Source of the DNA: Novosphingobium sp. ZN18A2
Lineage (GTDB): Bacteria > Pseudomonadota > Alphaproteobacteria > Sphingomonadales > Sphingomonadaceae
Assembly (NCBI RefSeq): GCF_036784765.1
Contig: NZ_CP136651.1
Location: 3,050,001 to 3,114,000 of the forward strand
Direction: 5' to 3'
Length of the DNA: 64,000 nt
The notes under the pieces are model-generated. The model made no database searches. It was not told the origin of the DNA and saw only the letters and a list, made by a program, of their open reading frames with translations. Below, in pieces: positions 16,878 to 25,461 of the stretch (position 1 is its first letter; each line of letters begins with the position of its first letter). Position numbers and translations under genes: made by a program.

Positions 16878-18032
16878 TCAGAAACCGGCGGAAACGGTTA
16901 TGGCCGGTCCGGAGCCGGGCCGCGCATTTCCCGCAACGCGAAACCGCCAGTCGAACGCGACGCGAGACGCCGTGCCCTGCACCCTCAGGCGGGCCGATGC
17001 CCTTGGCCCCAGATCAAGCCGCGCCGCGCCGCGCTGCCCGCCGGCCCAGGCCCCGCCGCCCAGCCGCAACTCCATATTGCCGCCCGTCGCGGCAACTCTT
17101 TTGTCCGCGACGGCCTGCAAATCGAAAAACGCCGTTGCGCCCTTCCCGCCGACATAGCCCGCCTGCGCATAGACTTCGGCCTTCACGCCCATCGGCAGGC
17201 GCTGCGGCGCAAGTTCGGTCACGACCGTGGCCGCCGGGCGCACGCGCGCCTTGCCCGTCGATTGCGTGACACGCGCTTCGGCCAGTAGCCGCAGCGGCAT
17301 GGACGGGACGGGCCGCACGCCAATTCCCGCTGCGACATCGCGATCCCCGCCCGGCCGCCCCAGCGCGCCAGAAACCCTGGCATATAGATAGGGCGCGGCG
17401 CGGCCGCCGTCGTGCAATCGGTAGCGCAAGACCGCACCGGCCTGGCTGCCGCCATAGCCCGGCGCGCCCGGAAGCAGCGCCGCCTCACCGCCATCGCGCC
17501 GCGCGAGCACCCAGCCGTCCGCCGACCAGCGCGATGTTCGGGATGTTCCGGCGGGCGGCACTGGTTGCGGTGCCGGGTTCATCGTCGAAAGCGCACGCGT
17601 CGCGATTTCCGGCAAGGTCACGTAACCGAGCGCGGCCATCAGCAGGAGCTGGTGCCCCGCAACCGCCCGGACGTTGCCCATTTCGGGCACCCGCACATCG
17701 CGCGATTGCACCTTGGGGGCGAGCGATTCGACCGGGTGCACCATCGGCAGGAACGGCCCCTGCCGCGTACCGTGCAAAGGCGCGAATCTGTGTGCCGCGG
17801 AACCATTCGTGGCGCCATGTCCCCGTTTCCCCGCACGCTGCATCGGCAGTACGCGACGCTTCGGGTCGCGCGCGTTGTCCTCGCTCCGCCCGGCAATTCG
17901 CTCGACCGGCGCGGGCACCACTTCGAACCCCGCGTCCCACATTGTCGCGCGCAGGCCGATCCAGCCGGTCAGCAGCGCGGCAAGAACCAGCAACGGCTCG
18001 CCCCGGCGGCGGGAGCGGGGCGTTACGGTCAT
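16878..18032 (-). CDS. Protein with NfrA-C-like terminal domain, partner of the NfrB-like gene
   Basis: A 384-residue protein. It has an N-terminal hydrophobic segment (about 12-30), a low-complexity middle, and a beta-rich C-terminal 200 residues (YLYARVSGALGRP, GVRPVPSMPLRLLAEARV, VKAEVYAQAGYVG) resembling the C-terminal domain of phage N4 adsorption protein NfrA and related outer-membrane exopolysaccharide proteins. The ATG at 18032 overlaps the stop of the NfrB-like gene by ATGA, supporting a shared function. The long TPR region of full NfrA is missing. A longer frame from 18461 is ignored because it lies inside the upstream gene. The domain match is from memory and moderate. Confidence 0.55.
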   Translation of the reverse strand: MTVTPRSRRRGEPLLVLAALLTGWIGLRATMWDAGFEVVPAPVERIAGRSEDNARDPKRRVLPMQRAGKRGHGATNGSAAHRFAPLHGTRQGPFLPMVHPVESLAPKVQSRDVRVPEMGNVRAVAGHQLLLMAALGYVTLPEIATRALSTMNPAPQPVPPAGTSRTSRWSADGWVLARRDGGEAALLPGAPGYGGSQAGAVLRYRLHDGGRAAPYLYARVSGALGRPGGDRDVAAGIGVRPVPSMPLRLLAEARVTQSTGKARVRPAATVVTELAPQRLPMGVKAEVYAQAGYVGGKGATAFFDLQAVADKRVAATGGNMELRLGGGAWAGGQRGAARLDLGPRASARLRVQGTASRVAFDWRFRVAGNARPGSGPAITVSAGF

Positions 18033-19417
18033 CCCGAAAACCGGACCGCTGCGGGGTGGCGTCGATGCACGGTCTTGTCCCAGCGAATGCCCGTGCCCCT
18101 GAGTGTCCGCAGATAGGCGAGCAGCGCGCGCCGACCCACGATGATCGCGATCACGTTGGACACGTGGATGCGCAGGACGGAGCGGACCCCTTCGACCCAG
18201 CCATGGACATGCGCGGTGAAAGCGAAGCGCATGATCGCGCGCCAGAAGAACCCGGCAAGGTTGAACACCAGCAGCCATTCGAGCGCGCGCGAATATGGCA
18301 GCGCGGCGATCATGCCGGACCGTTCGGCCACCATCGCGAAGGGCCAGATCACGATCAGCAGATAGGCGGCAACCAGCACCACCGCGGTCAGCGGTCCGCG
18401 CCGGTCGCGCATGCGCATCCACACTTCCGCCGGCCGGCGATGCCAGCCGAGCCGGTCCCACCCCTGGAAGGCGATTCCGTGCAGCCAGCGGGTTTTCTGG
18501 CGAACCGCCGCATCAAGCGTGGCCGGAAAGAATTCACGCGTGGCGACAAGTGCGCCCGCCGCGTCGCGAATGCGCAGGAACCGGCCCTTCCCGCCGTCTT
18601 CGGCGACCAGCAACCCGCATTCGTAATCCTCTGTCAGCGAATCGGGTGCGAAGGGATGCGGCGTGCCGCGACGCCTTGCGATGCGCGCAATCGCGTCGCG
18701 CGAAAAGGCGCAACCCACCCCGGCCGAGGGCAGGCCGACGCCGAGCCAGTCCCGCACCACCATCGTCTTGCCGTGGGCTTCGGCGAACTCGTCTGCATAA
18801 TGCCCCGCCACCCAGCGCGAATCCGCCTGCTGTTCGGGCATCACCGGCAATTGCACGAAGTCGGCCTGGTCCAGCGCGGCATCGAGTTCCGAAAGCGCGG
18901 CGGGATGGACCAGATCCTCTGCATCGTGGAGGACGATGGATCGCGCGCGAAAGCCCGCGCGCGCCTCGTCATCGCAAAGCGCTTCGTAAAGGCGGTTCAG
19001 GCAATCGGCCTTGGTCGTGGGACCGTCCACATCGTGAACCACGATGCGAAGACGCGGATCGCCCGCCGCTTCCATCATCGCGCAAAGCGTGGGCGTATCG
19101 TTGCGATAACAGCCGGCATAGATCCGCAATTCGGCCTGCGGCCAGCTTTCCAGGCAATGCGAAAGCATCGCGCCGACAACATTCGCCTCCTGCCATGCGG
19201 GGACGAAGACCGCCGCGATGCCGCCCAGCGGCGCATCGGGCGGGCGGGTCAGCGGACGCGCCCCGGCCCTGCCGCGCAGCGCCAGCCCCAGCCAGGCCAC
19301 GTCCACCAACATTTCGTCCAACGTGCCCAGCGCCAGCCAGAAGGCCGCGAACAGAAGCAACTCGTGCTGAACCAGCACCAGCCCTTCCATCACCGCACGG
19401 GCGATTTGCGCGTCCAA
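18029..19417 (-). CDS. NfrB-like membrane glycosyltransferase (family 2)
   Basis: A 462-residue protein. An N-terminal helix (about 18-48) precedes a GT2 domain with VFVPAWQEANVVGAMLSHCL, LHDAEDLVHPAAL and the QTRW-like motif QKTRWLHG; several C-terminal helices follow (about 335-430). This arrangement matches the N-terminal part of NfrB, the inner-membrane phage N4 adsorption protein now linked to a surface polysaccharide, but the cyclic-di-GMP-binding MshEN end of E. coli NfrB is absent. The LTEDYE segment supplies the catalytic-base region. It pairs with the overlapping downstream NfrA-C-like gene. The polymer is unknown. Confidence 0.8.
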   Translation of the reverse strand: MDAQIARAVMEGLVLVQHELLLFAAFWLALGTLDEMLVDVAWLGLALRGRAGARPLTRPPDAPLGGIAAVFVPAWQEANVVGAMLSHCLESWPQAELRIYAGCYRNDTPTLCAMMEAAGDPRLRIVVHDVDGPTTKADCLNRLYEALCDDEARAGFRARSIVLHDAEDLVHPAALSELDAALDQADFVQLPVMPEQQADSRWVAGHYADEFAEAHGKTMVVRDWLGVGLPSAGVGCAFSRDAIARIARRRGTPHPFAPDSLTEDYECGLLVAEDGGKGRFLRIRDAAGALVATREFFPATLDAAVRQKTRWLHGIAFQGWDRLGWHRRPAEVWMRMRDRRGPLTAVVLVAAYLLIVIWPFAMVAERSGMIAALPYSRALEWLLVFNLAGFFWRAIMRFAFTAHVHGWVEGVRSVLRIHVSNVIAIIVGRRALLAYLRTLRGTGIRWDKTVHRRHPAAVRFSG

Positions 19418-19531
19418 TCCCGTCTAGCCCCCTTGAAAGCGCCGGCGAAACCCGCCGGTCGCGAACGATCGTAAGGGTATTGGGGGCAATCACGCCTTGC
19501 AACGCGGGATCAGTTCGGGAATGGCGGGAAA

Positions 19532-20740
19532 ATGCAGGCCAGATCGAACACTTCCCGAAATCCATTGACCACCCTGCTGGACAGCGAGGCGGCTCCCGGC
19601 ATCGTTCTGATGATCGCCGCGGCGGCTGCCATGATAATGGCCAATTCGGGCCTGGCGGAAACCTATCACAACATCTTCCACCACCGGCTGGGATGGACCC
19701 CGATCCCCAAGCTGGACACCTGGCACCTGTGGATCAACGACGGCCTGATGGCGGTGTTCTTCTTCGTCGTCGGGCTGGAGATCAAGCGCGAGATCGTGGA
19801 CGGCGAGTTGAGCGATGCGGAAAAGCGCCGCCTGCCCGTGATCGCCGCGGCCGCAGGCATGGCGATCCCGGCGCTGATCTTCATTTTCGTCGCGCGCGGC
19901 GACCCTTTGCTGCACCGGGGCTGGGCCATTCCGGCGGCCACCGACATCGCATTCGCGATGGGCGTCCTCGCCATCGTCGGCGGACGATTGCCCCCTTCGA
20001 TCCGGCTGTTCCTGCTGACTGTGGCCATCGTTGACGATCTGGGCGCGGTGGCGGTGATCGCGCTGTTCTATACCTCTGGCATAAAGGCCATGTGGCTGGC
20101 GATTTCGCTCGTGATCCTTGGGGCGATGATCGCGCTCAACTATTTCCGGCTGCGTTCGGTCTGGCCCTATGTCGCGCTGTCCGTGGTGCTGTGGTTCGCG
20201 GTGCTCCATTCGGGCATCCACGCAACGGTGGCGGGCGTGATGGCTGCGTTCACCGTGCCGATGGCGCTCGATTCGTCGCGGCACAGTCCGCTGCTGCGAC
20301 TTGAACATGCGCTGGTGAAGCCCAACGGGTTCCTGATCGTTCCGCTGTTCGGCTTCGCCAATGCGGGCGTCGCCATCGGGGGCGATTCGATGCACTTGCT
20401 GGCAACGCTTCCTGTGGCGATTGCGCTGGGCCTGTTCCTGGGCAAGCAGATCGGCATTTTCGCCAGCATCTGGATCGCGGACAGGCTGCGCATCGCCCCG
20501 CGTCCCGAAGGCGCAAGCTGGGTGCAGATCTGGGGTATGTCGCTGCTGTGCGGCATCGGCTTCACGATGAGCCTGTTCATCACCGCGCTGGCCTTTCCGC
20601 TGCACCAGTTGCTGGTAGAGGAAGCGAAGATTGGCGTGCTGGGCGGCTCCGTCGTCTCCGCGCTGCTCGGCTGGGCGGTGCTGCGCTTCGCACCGGGCGC
20701 GGCCACGCCGGACGCGACCCCGTCAGACAAATCGCCTTAA
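19532..20740 (+). CDS. nhaA: NhaA sodium/proton antiporter
   Basis: A 402-residue inner-membrane protein with 12 helices. The ion-binding core is intact: PAATDIAFAMGVL contains Asp138 (the E. coli Asp133 position) and AIVDDLGAVAVI contains the Asp168-Asp169 pair (E. coli Asp163-Asp164). GLEIKREIVDGEL, in the pH-sensing region, is also conserved. NhaA exports Na+ or Li+ in exchange for protons and supports salt and alkaline pH tolerance. ATG 19532 gives the usual length (E. coli 388). Divergent from the NfrB-like gene, followed by dps. Confidence 0.95.
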   Translation: MQARSNTSRNPLTTLLDSEAAPGIVLMIAAAAAMIMANSGLAETYHNIFHHRLGWTPIPKLDTWHLWINDGLMAVFFFVVGLEIKREIVDGELSDAEKRRLPVIAAAAGMAIPALIFIFVARGDPLLHRGWAIPAATDIAFAMGVLAIVGGRLPPSIRLFLLTVAIVDDLGAVAVIALFYTSGIKAMWLAISLVILGAMIALNYFRLRSVWPYVALSVVLWFAVLHSGIHATVAGVMAAFTVPMALDSSRHSPLLRLEHALVKPNGFLIVPLFGFANAGVAIGGDSMHLLATLPVAIALGLFLGKQIGIFASIWIADRLRIAPRPEGASWVQIWGMSLLCGIGFTMSLFITALAFPLHQLLVEEAKIGVLGGSVVSALLGWAVLRFAPGAATPDATPSDKSP

Positions 20741-20832
20741 TCGAACAGTGTAACCGCCTTTAATCGGGAAACGTGATCACCGTTCTGCGTTAGAAGGTTA
20801 TCAGACCAGAAAACGCAAGAAAGGGAATCATC

Positions 20833-21288
20833 ATGCCCGGCGACAATGCCACCAAAGCCCTGAACGACAGCATGAACGGCCTGCTGGCCGATTATTTCAC
20901 GCTCTACGTCAAGACCAAGAACTTCCACTGGCACGTAAAGGGGCCGCAGTTCCGCAGCCTGCACCTGCTGTTCGACGAACAGGCCGGGCAGCTTTTCGCC
21001 CTGACCGACACCATAGCCGAACGCGTGCGCAAGAACGGCGGCCAGACGCTTACGTCGATTGGCGGCATCGGCGCCAAAAGCCGCATCGCGGACGACGATC
21101 GCACGGGGCTGGATGCCACGGAGATGGTCCGTACGCTGCGTGACGACAACGCGAAGCTGGTCGATGCCATTCGCGAAGTGAAGGCCGCGGCAACCGAAGC
21201 CGGTGACAACGCGACCGAGGGGCTTGCCGACGACTGGACCGACGAGGCGCAGGAACGCGTCTGGTTCCTGACCGAGATCCTTCAGTAA
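20833..21288 (+). CDS. dps: Dps-family ferritin-like protein
   Basis: A 151-residue four-helix protein. KNFHWHVKGPQFRSLHLLFD and the following DEQ carry the His, Asp and Glu ligands of the intersubunit ferroxidase site typical of Dps. Dodecamers oxidise and store iron and protect DNA from peroxide. ATG 20833 is preceded by AAGAAAGGGA at a good distance. A 92-base gap after nhaA probably holds its own promoter; no OxyR site is certain. It lies convergent with gspN, only four bases apart. Confidence 0.9.
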   Translation: MPGDNATKALNDSMNGLLADYFTLYVKTKNFHWHVKGPQFRSLHLLFDEQAGQLFALTDTIAERVRKNGGQTLTSIGGIGAKSRIADDDRTGLDATEMVRTLRDDNAKLVDAIREVKAAATEAGDNATEGLADDWTDEAQERVWFLTEILQ

Positions 21289-21292
21289 GGCG

Positions 21293-22042
21293 CTACAGCG
21301 TTCCGCCCGCCTTCACGCCGATCCCGCCGCCGGGGCGGGCGGAAAACCCCATGTCGAGCAATGGGCCGCTGACTTCGACCGGCAATCCGGTCAGCACAAG
21401 ATCGGCGGTCCACTTGCCGCTGCCTTTTACGCGCAGCATCAGCTTTTCCATCCCGGTCGGCCCCTGCATGGGCACGAACAGGTCGCCGTCATCGCACCGC
21501 GCATTGCCGGACATCGCGATGTCGCCGGGCAAGAGCGCGCTGACCGGCGCGACCTTCAGCGTCACCGTGCCTTGCGCGGACTGGCACTTGCCGTCGCGAA
21601 GTTTCATCGCGAATTCGCCGAAGCCGAGCGAATCGACCGGCAGGGCGCCGGCCAGCCCGCCAAGCGGTACGGTGCCGTTCACGTGACGGAGCGCAATGTT
21701 GGCGCCATTGCCGGAAGCGATCGCACTGAACGGCGCGGCCGCTCCATCGGGCCGCCTGACCCAGACCTCTGGCCTGCCCACAAGCAGGGGAAGCGGGTTC
21801 AATCCGGCATCGACCGTGCCCAGCGGCAAGGGTCCGGCGTTGAGCTGGCCGATCTGGCCCGACCAGATAGACCCGTGCACGGCCTGCGCGGTGATCCCGT
21901 GCTTGCCGCTGCCCACCCAGGCCAGTGCCAGCCGCAGTGGAAACAGCGCGATCAGGAACAGCACGAACAACACGGCCAGCACAACGATGGCGCGGCGCGG
22001 CAGCCTGCGGTCGCGCAGGAAAATCCAGCGTTCGAATATCAT
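21293..22042 (-). CDS. gspN: GspN, type II secretion system protein N
   Basis: A 249-residue protein with one N-terminal helix (about 18-40) and a periplasmic body. GKHGITAQAVHGSIWSGQIG is the typical GspN sequence after the anchor, and LTGLPVEVSGPLLDMGFSA sits near the end. GspN is a minor, sometimes dispensable, component of the type II secretion inner-membrane platform. It is the last gene of the operon and overlaps gspM by four bases (ATG 22042). Confidence 0.85.
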   Translation of the reverse strand: MIFERWIFLRDRRLPRRAIVVLAVLFVLFLIALFPLRLALAWVGSGKHGITAQAVHGSIWSGQIGQLNAGPLPLGTVDAGLNPLPLLVGRPEVWVRRPDGAAAPFSAIASGNGANIALRHVNGTVPLGGLAGALPVDSLGFGEFAMKLRDGKCQSAQGTVTLKVAPVSALLPGDIAMSGNARCDDGDLFVPMQGPTGMEKLMLRVKGSGKWTADLVLTGLPVEVSGPLLDMGFSARPGGGIGVKAGGTL

Positions 22043-22512
22043 CCTGCCCGCCTCAACGTCGCATTGACGGAAACCGTTCCGTCGGCTGCCGGGGTAACCG
22101 TCAGCGCCTCTATCGAAAGCCCCTGCGCGGACAGCCGGTCCAGCCAGCCGAGCACATCGGAAGCGCGCGCGCCGGGGATCGAGACGATCGTCGTGTCCGC
22201 GCCCTGCGCCTGGTTCGACTGGAGGACAAAGCCCGCCTCTTGCGCGGAGGCGGCAACCAACTGGTCCACTGGCCCCGAAGCGGCCACGCGCCCACGCGCG
22301 GGCGCATCCAGCCGGTCCAGCATCGCCATAAGGCGCGCGCTGCGCATCACCGCGTCACGATGGCGCAGCGCGGCGGCGTCAAGCGCGCGGCCAACGGGCA
22401 TCACGATTCCATAGACCAGCAGGACCAGCGCGGCGAGCGCGCCCGCCACGCTCACCAGCACGCGCTCGCGCAGGGTCAGCCCCAGATACCAGGCGGAAAG
22501 CCGTGCGATCAT
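22039..22512 (-). CDS. gspM: GspM, type II secretion system protein M
   Basis: A 157-residue bitopic membrane protein. A short cytoplasmic start (ARLSAWYLGLTLRERVLVSV) leads into a helix (about 18-40), then a coiled segment and a ferredoxin-like periplasmic domain ending in LTVTPAADGTVSVNATLRR. GspM pairs with GspL in the platform that recruits the GspE ATPase. ATG 22512 overlaps the gspL stop by four bases. Longer upstream frames are shadows of gspL. Confidence 0.85.
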   Translation of the reverse strand: MIARLSAWYLGLTLRERVLVSVAGALAALVLLVYGIVMPVGRALDAAALRHRDAVMRSARLMAMLDRLDAPARGRVAASGPVDQLVAASAQEAGFVLQSNQAQGADTTIVSIPGARASDVLGWLDRLSAQGLSIEALTVTPAADGTVSVNATLRRAG

Positions 22513-23642
22513 TGCGCCCTCAGCGTTATGGCGGCAACCGTCGCGCCGGTGGGATCGGGTGCCAGCGCGGGCGGCACGGTGACTTTCCAGCCGTCTTCCT
22601 GAAGCGACAGCAACAAGGCGTTGATATCTTCCGCGCGCGGTGCGGCGGCGGTGAAGCGCAGTGTGCCGTCGGCCGAAAAGCCCAGGTCGCGCAAGCTGAC
22701 ACCCGGAATGGCCCGCATCGCGGCCAGCAGCGCGGCGGCAGGTGCGGAAAAGCCCGATGCGCCAAGACCGCGCTTCGCCACTTCCGCGCTGGCCAGCCGC
22801 TCTGCGCTGTCGAGGTCGGTCGCGGCGGGAAAGTGCTTTTGCGCGGCGGCCAGGGCGTCGGCCTCCTGCGCGCTTGAATCGACGTTCCACTTGATGATCC
22901 ACGCCAGCATCAGCACCAGCGCCAGAAGCGCGGCCAGTGCAGCCATGCGCGCCAGCCGTCCCCAGTCCGGCAAGCGGAAGAAAGAAACGCGCCGGGGTGC
23001 ATAGCGCCCCTGTCGCAAGTCCAGCGGCGCTTCGCCATGAACCACCAGCATACCCTGCAACACGGCATCGTCGGTGATGTCGCGAACCTCGCCGTCGCCT
23101 GCCAGCGCCTCGACCAGCGCAGGCTCTCCCGCGAAGGCGGCGGTGGTCGTGCGGGCCAGCGGTTCCGCGCCCAGCGTGCCGCCGACAAGGCCCGTCACCG
23201 GACGTGGCAGGGCAAGCGCGGCGGGCACAAGCGAAGCCGGTTCGATCCCGCGCGCCGCGCATTCGGCCAGCCATGTATCCATGTCTGACGGCGAAACCGC
23301 GCAGGACAGCAGCCGCCCCTCGTGCGCGGCGACGGCAACGTGGCGCTCGCCCGGCACGGCAGCTTCGCCCGCACGCTCCAGCCGCTCTGCCGCCAGCGCC
23401 TGTGGCAGCGGCATTTCGGGCAGCGGCTTGTCGGCCACCGGGGCCAGCGCGGCGGGCACGATCGCGGTGATGCGCGCGCCCTCGCCCAGATCGCCCCACG
23501 GCGCCGTGCCACCGGGGTCGAGCGTGCCTTCGCCTTCGATCCCGCGCGCGCCGACGCGCCACCAGCGCCCCTCCGCGCCGGGCGCGGGCGGAAGCTGGAC
23601 GATCAGGCCGTCGGACGTGTCGTTGGCGGTTTCGCCGGTCAT
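22509..23642 (-). CDS. gspL: GspL, type II secretion system protein L
   Basis: A 377-residue protein with a cytoplasmic actin-like domain (about 1-225), one membrane helix (about 233-252, ARMAALAALLALVLMLAWII) and a periplasmic ferredoxin-like domain. The cytoplasmic part binds the GspE ATPase and the periplasmic part binds GspM. It begins at ATG 23642, only 14 bases after gspG ends, exactly where gspH, I, J and K usually stand. GspL is weakly conserved, so the call rests on architecture, position and overlap with gspM. Confidence 0.85.
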   Translation of the reverse strand: MTGETANDTSDGLIVQLPPAPGAEGRWWRVGARGIEGEGTLDPGGTAPWGDLGEGARITAIVPAALAPVADKPLPEMPLPQALAAERLERAGEAAVPGERHVAVAAHEGRLLSCAVSPSDMDTWLAECAARGIEPASLVPAALALPRPVTGLVGGTLGAEPLARTTTAAFAGEPALVEALAGDGEVRDITDDAVLQGMLVVHGEAPLDLRQGRYAPRRVSFFRLPDWGRLARMAALAALLALVLMLAWIIKWNVDSSAQEADALAAAQKHFPAATDLDSAERLASAEVAKRGLGASGFSAPAAALLAAMRAIPGVSLRDLGFSADGTLRFTAAAPRAEDINALLLSLQEDGWKVTVPPALAPDPTGATVAAITLRAQ

Positions 23643-23656
23643 CGGTGTGCCCGTGC

Positions 23657-24103
23657 CTATTTCTTCTGTGCAGAGGTGATGTCGGCGTTCAGCCCCTCAC
23701 CGCCGGGCTGCCCGTCCGCGCCGAGCGAGAGGATTTCGAACGGTTTCCCGTCGGGGCCGGGCACCTTGTACTGGTATGGCCGTCCCCAGGGATCGCTGGG
23801 CAGGTCCTTGATATAGCCGCCCGATTTGTAGCTGCCGGGCTGGCCCAGGTCCGCCGGCGGATTTTCAAGCGCGGCAAGGCCCTGCGCCTGCGTGGGATAG
23901 GTCGCGTTATCCAGGCGGTACATCTCCATCGCCTGGTCCAGCGTGGCGATATCACCGCGTGCCTTTACCACCATCGCCTTGTCCTGGCTGGGCAGCACGT
24001 TGATCAGCACCACGGTTGCCAGAAGGCCGATGATGAAGATCACCACCATCAGTTCGACAAGGCTGAAGCCGTTGGGGGCAGGAAGCTTGCGTTGGGGTTC
24101 CAT
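23657..24103 (-). CDS. gspG: GspG, major pseudopilin of type II secretion
   Basis: A 148-residue class III prepilin. A short basic leader ends in NGFSLVELMVVIFIIGL: cleavage after Gly and the Glu5 of the mature protein are present. Then comes the pseudopilin globular part with ATYPTQAQGLAALENPP and DPWGRPYQY, diagnostic of GspG. The protein forms the pseudopilus that pushes substrates through the secretin. ATG 24103 is preferred; a TTG at 24112, overlapping the gspF stop, would add three residues. Cleavage needs a prepilin peptidase (GspO), which is not in this window. Confidence 0.95.
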   Translation of the reverse strand: MEPQRKLPAPNGFSLVELMVVIFIIGLLATVVLINVLPSQDKAMVVKARGDIATLDQAMEMYRLDNATYPTQAQGLAALENPPADLGQPGSYKSGGYIKDLPSDPWGRPYQYKVPGPDGKPFEILSLGADGQPGGEGLNADITSAQKK

Positions 24104-24108
24104 GATTT

Positions 24109-25338
24109 TCAAAGTCCGGTCAGGTCTTGCAGTTGCAGGATGGGCAGCAGGATAGCGAGGATGATCAGCGCGACCACCGTGCCCATGACGATAATGATGG
24201 CAGGTTCCAGCAGCGCCATAGCCGCGCTGGTGAAACTTTCGAATTCGCGCTCCAGATAGTCCGCCGCGCGTTCCAGCATGGTGCCCAGCTGGCCCGCCGC
24301 CTCGCCGCTGGCGGCAAGATAGACCAGCAGCGGCGGGAACGTACCCGCTTCGCGCAAGGCGGTGGACAGCGATCCGCCCGCGCGCACCCTTTCGGTGATC
24401 GCCTGAAGCGCGTTACGCTGAACCGAATTGGAAACCGTGCGGCTGGCAAGTTTCAGCCCGTCGACCAGCGGCAGCCGCGCCTCGATCATTGTCGCCAAAG
24501 TGCGGGCAAGGCCGGCGGCGTGCATGTCGCGGATCAGGCGACCAATGAACGGCAGGCGCAACACCAGCGTATCGAAGCGCAGCTTGAAGGCGGGATCGCG
24601 CAAGGCGCGCAGGAAGCCGAGTACGCCCAGCGCCAGCACCAGCAGGATCGCCCACCACCAGGCGCCAAGAACCTGCGAGATGCCGATCACCGCGCGTGTC
24701 AGGAAGGGCAACTGGCGGCTGGCGTTGTCGAACTGTTCCACAACCTTGGGCACGACCTTCACCATCAGCCCCGTCACCACCGCCACCGCCACAAGGCTGA
24801 GCACGATCGGATAGGCCAGCGCGGCGATGATCTTGCCGCGCACCTGTGCCTGCTTTTCCAGCAGGTCGGCCAGCCGGTTGGCGATATCGGGCAGGCTGCC
24901 CGAATTCTCGCCCGCCGCGATCATCGCGCGATAGACCGGCGGAAAGCTCGGCTCCTCGCGCCGCATCGCCTCGGCCAACGGCAGCCCCTCGACAATACCC
25001 GCGTGGACGTTGGACAGGATCTCGCGCGCCTTGGGCTTTTCCGTCTGGCGAGAGATCGTGCGAAGCGTTTCTTCCAGCGGGCTGACCGCCATCAGCGAGG
25101 CGAGCTGGCGCGTGAACAGCGCCAGTTGCTTGGGCGAAAGTTTCGGTGCGAACAGGGCAAGGCCACTGGTCGATGTTGCCGCGCGCCTTGCGGAAGAGGC
25201 CGCGTCCGGCCCCACGCGCACCACGTGCCACTGGCGGCCCGCCAGCTTCGCGTGGGCCGCGCGCTCGTCCTCGGCCTCGATCGCGCCGCGGCGTTCGTTG
25301 CCCTTGGGATCAATCGCAAGATAGGCAAAGCGGGCCAT
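24109..25338 (-). CDS. gspF: GspF, type II secretion inner-membrane platform protein
   Basis: A 409-residue protein with two repeated cytoplasmic GspF domains (about 70-190 and 270-390) and three membrane helices (about 170-195, 220-245 and 375-405). LFTRQLASLMAVSPLEETL and ALLEPAIIIVMGTVVALIIL are family hallmarks. It links the GspE ATPase with the pseudopilus. A 123-base gap containing an inverted repeat separates its ATG (25338) from the gspE stop, the only large gap in the operon. Confidence 0.95.
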   Translation of the reverse strand: MARFAYLAIDPKGNERRGAIEAEDERAAHAKLAGRQWHVVRVGPDAASSARRAATSTSGLALFAPKLSPKQLALFTRQLASLMAVSPLEETLRTISRQTEKPKAREILSNVHAGIVEGLPLAEAMRREEPSFPPVYRAMIAAGENSGSLPDIANRLADLLEKQAQVRGKIIAALAYPIVLSLVAVAVVTGLMVKVVPKVVEQFDNASRQLPFLTRAVIGISQVLGAWWWAILLVLALGVLGFLRALRDPAFKLRFDTLVLRLPFIGRLIRDMHAAGLARTLATMIEARLPLVDGLKLASRTVSNSVQRNALQAITERVRAGGSLSTALREAGTFPPLLVYLAASGEAAGQLGTMLERAADYLEREFESFTSAAMALLEPAIIIVMGTVVALIILAILLPILQLQDLTGL

Positions 25339-25372
25339 CAGGTGCGCGTTCCGAAAGCGCGCGCGCGTTCAT

Positions 25373-25441
25373 CGCTCGACAGGCTCACCATGAACGGGAG
25401 CGGGAACCACAAGGTCGGTTCTTCCGAAGCTTGTCGAAGGA
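25373..25441. repeat. Imperfect inverted repeat (REP-like) between gspE and gspF
   Basis: CTCGACAGGCTCACCATGAAC on one side and, reversed, CTTCGACAAGCTTCGGAAGA on the other can pair around GACA-GCT. Similar GACAAGCT-type sequences recur between genes in many sphingomonads, as I recall. It lies in the only long gap inside the secretion operon and could lower expression of the downstream genes or stabilise the upstream mRNA. Confidence 0.5.
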
Positions 25442-25461
25442 GGCCGCGCAACATCGCCTTG

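Noticed and set aside
18033..18461. Upstream extension of the NfrA-C-like gene
   Set aside because: It lies wholly inside the NfrB-like gene in another frame and lacks signal-peptide or domain features; the ATGA overlap at 18032 gives a better start.
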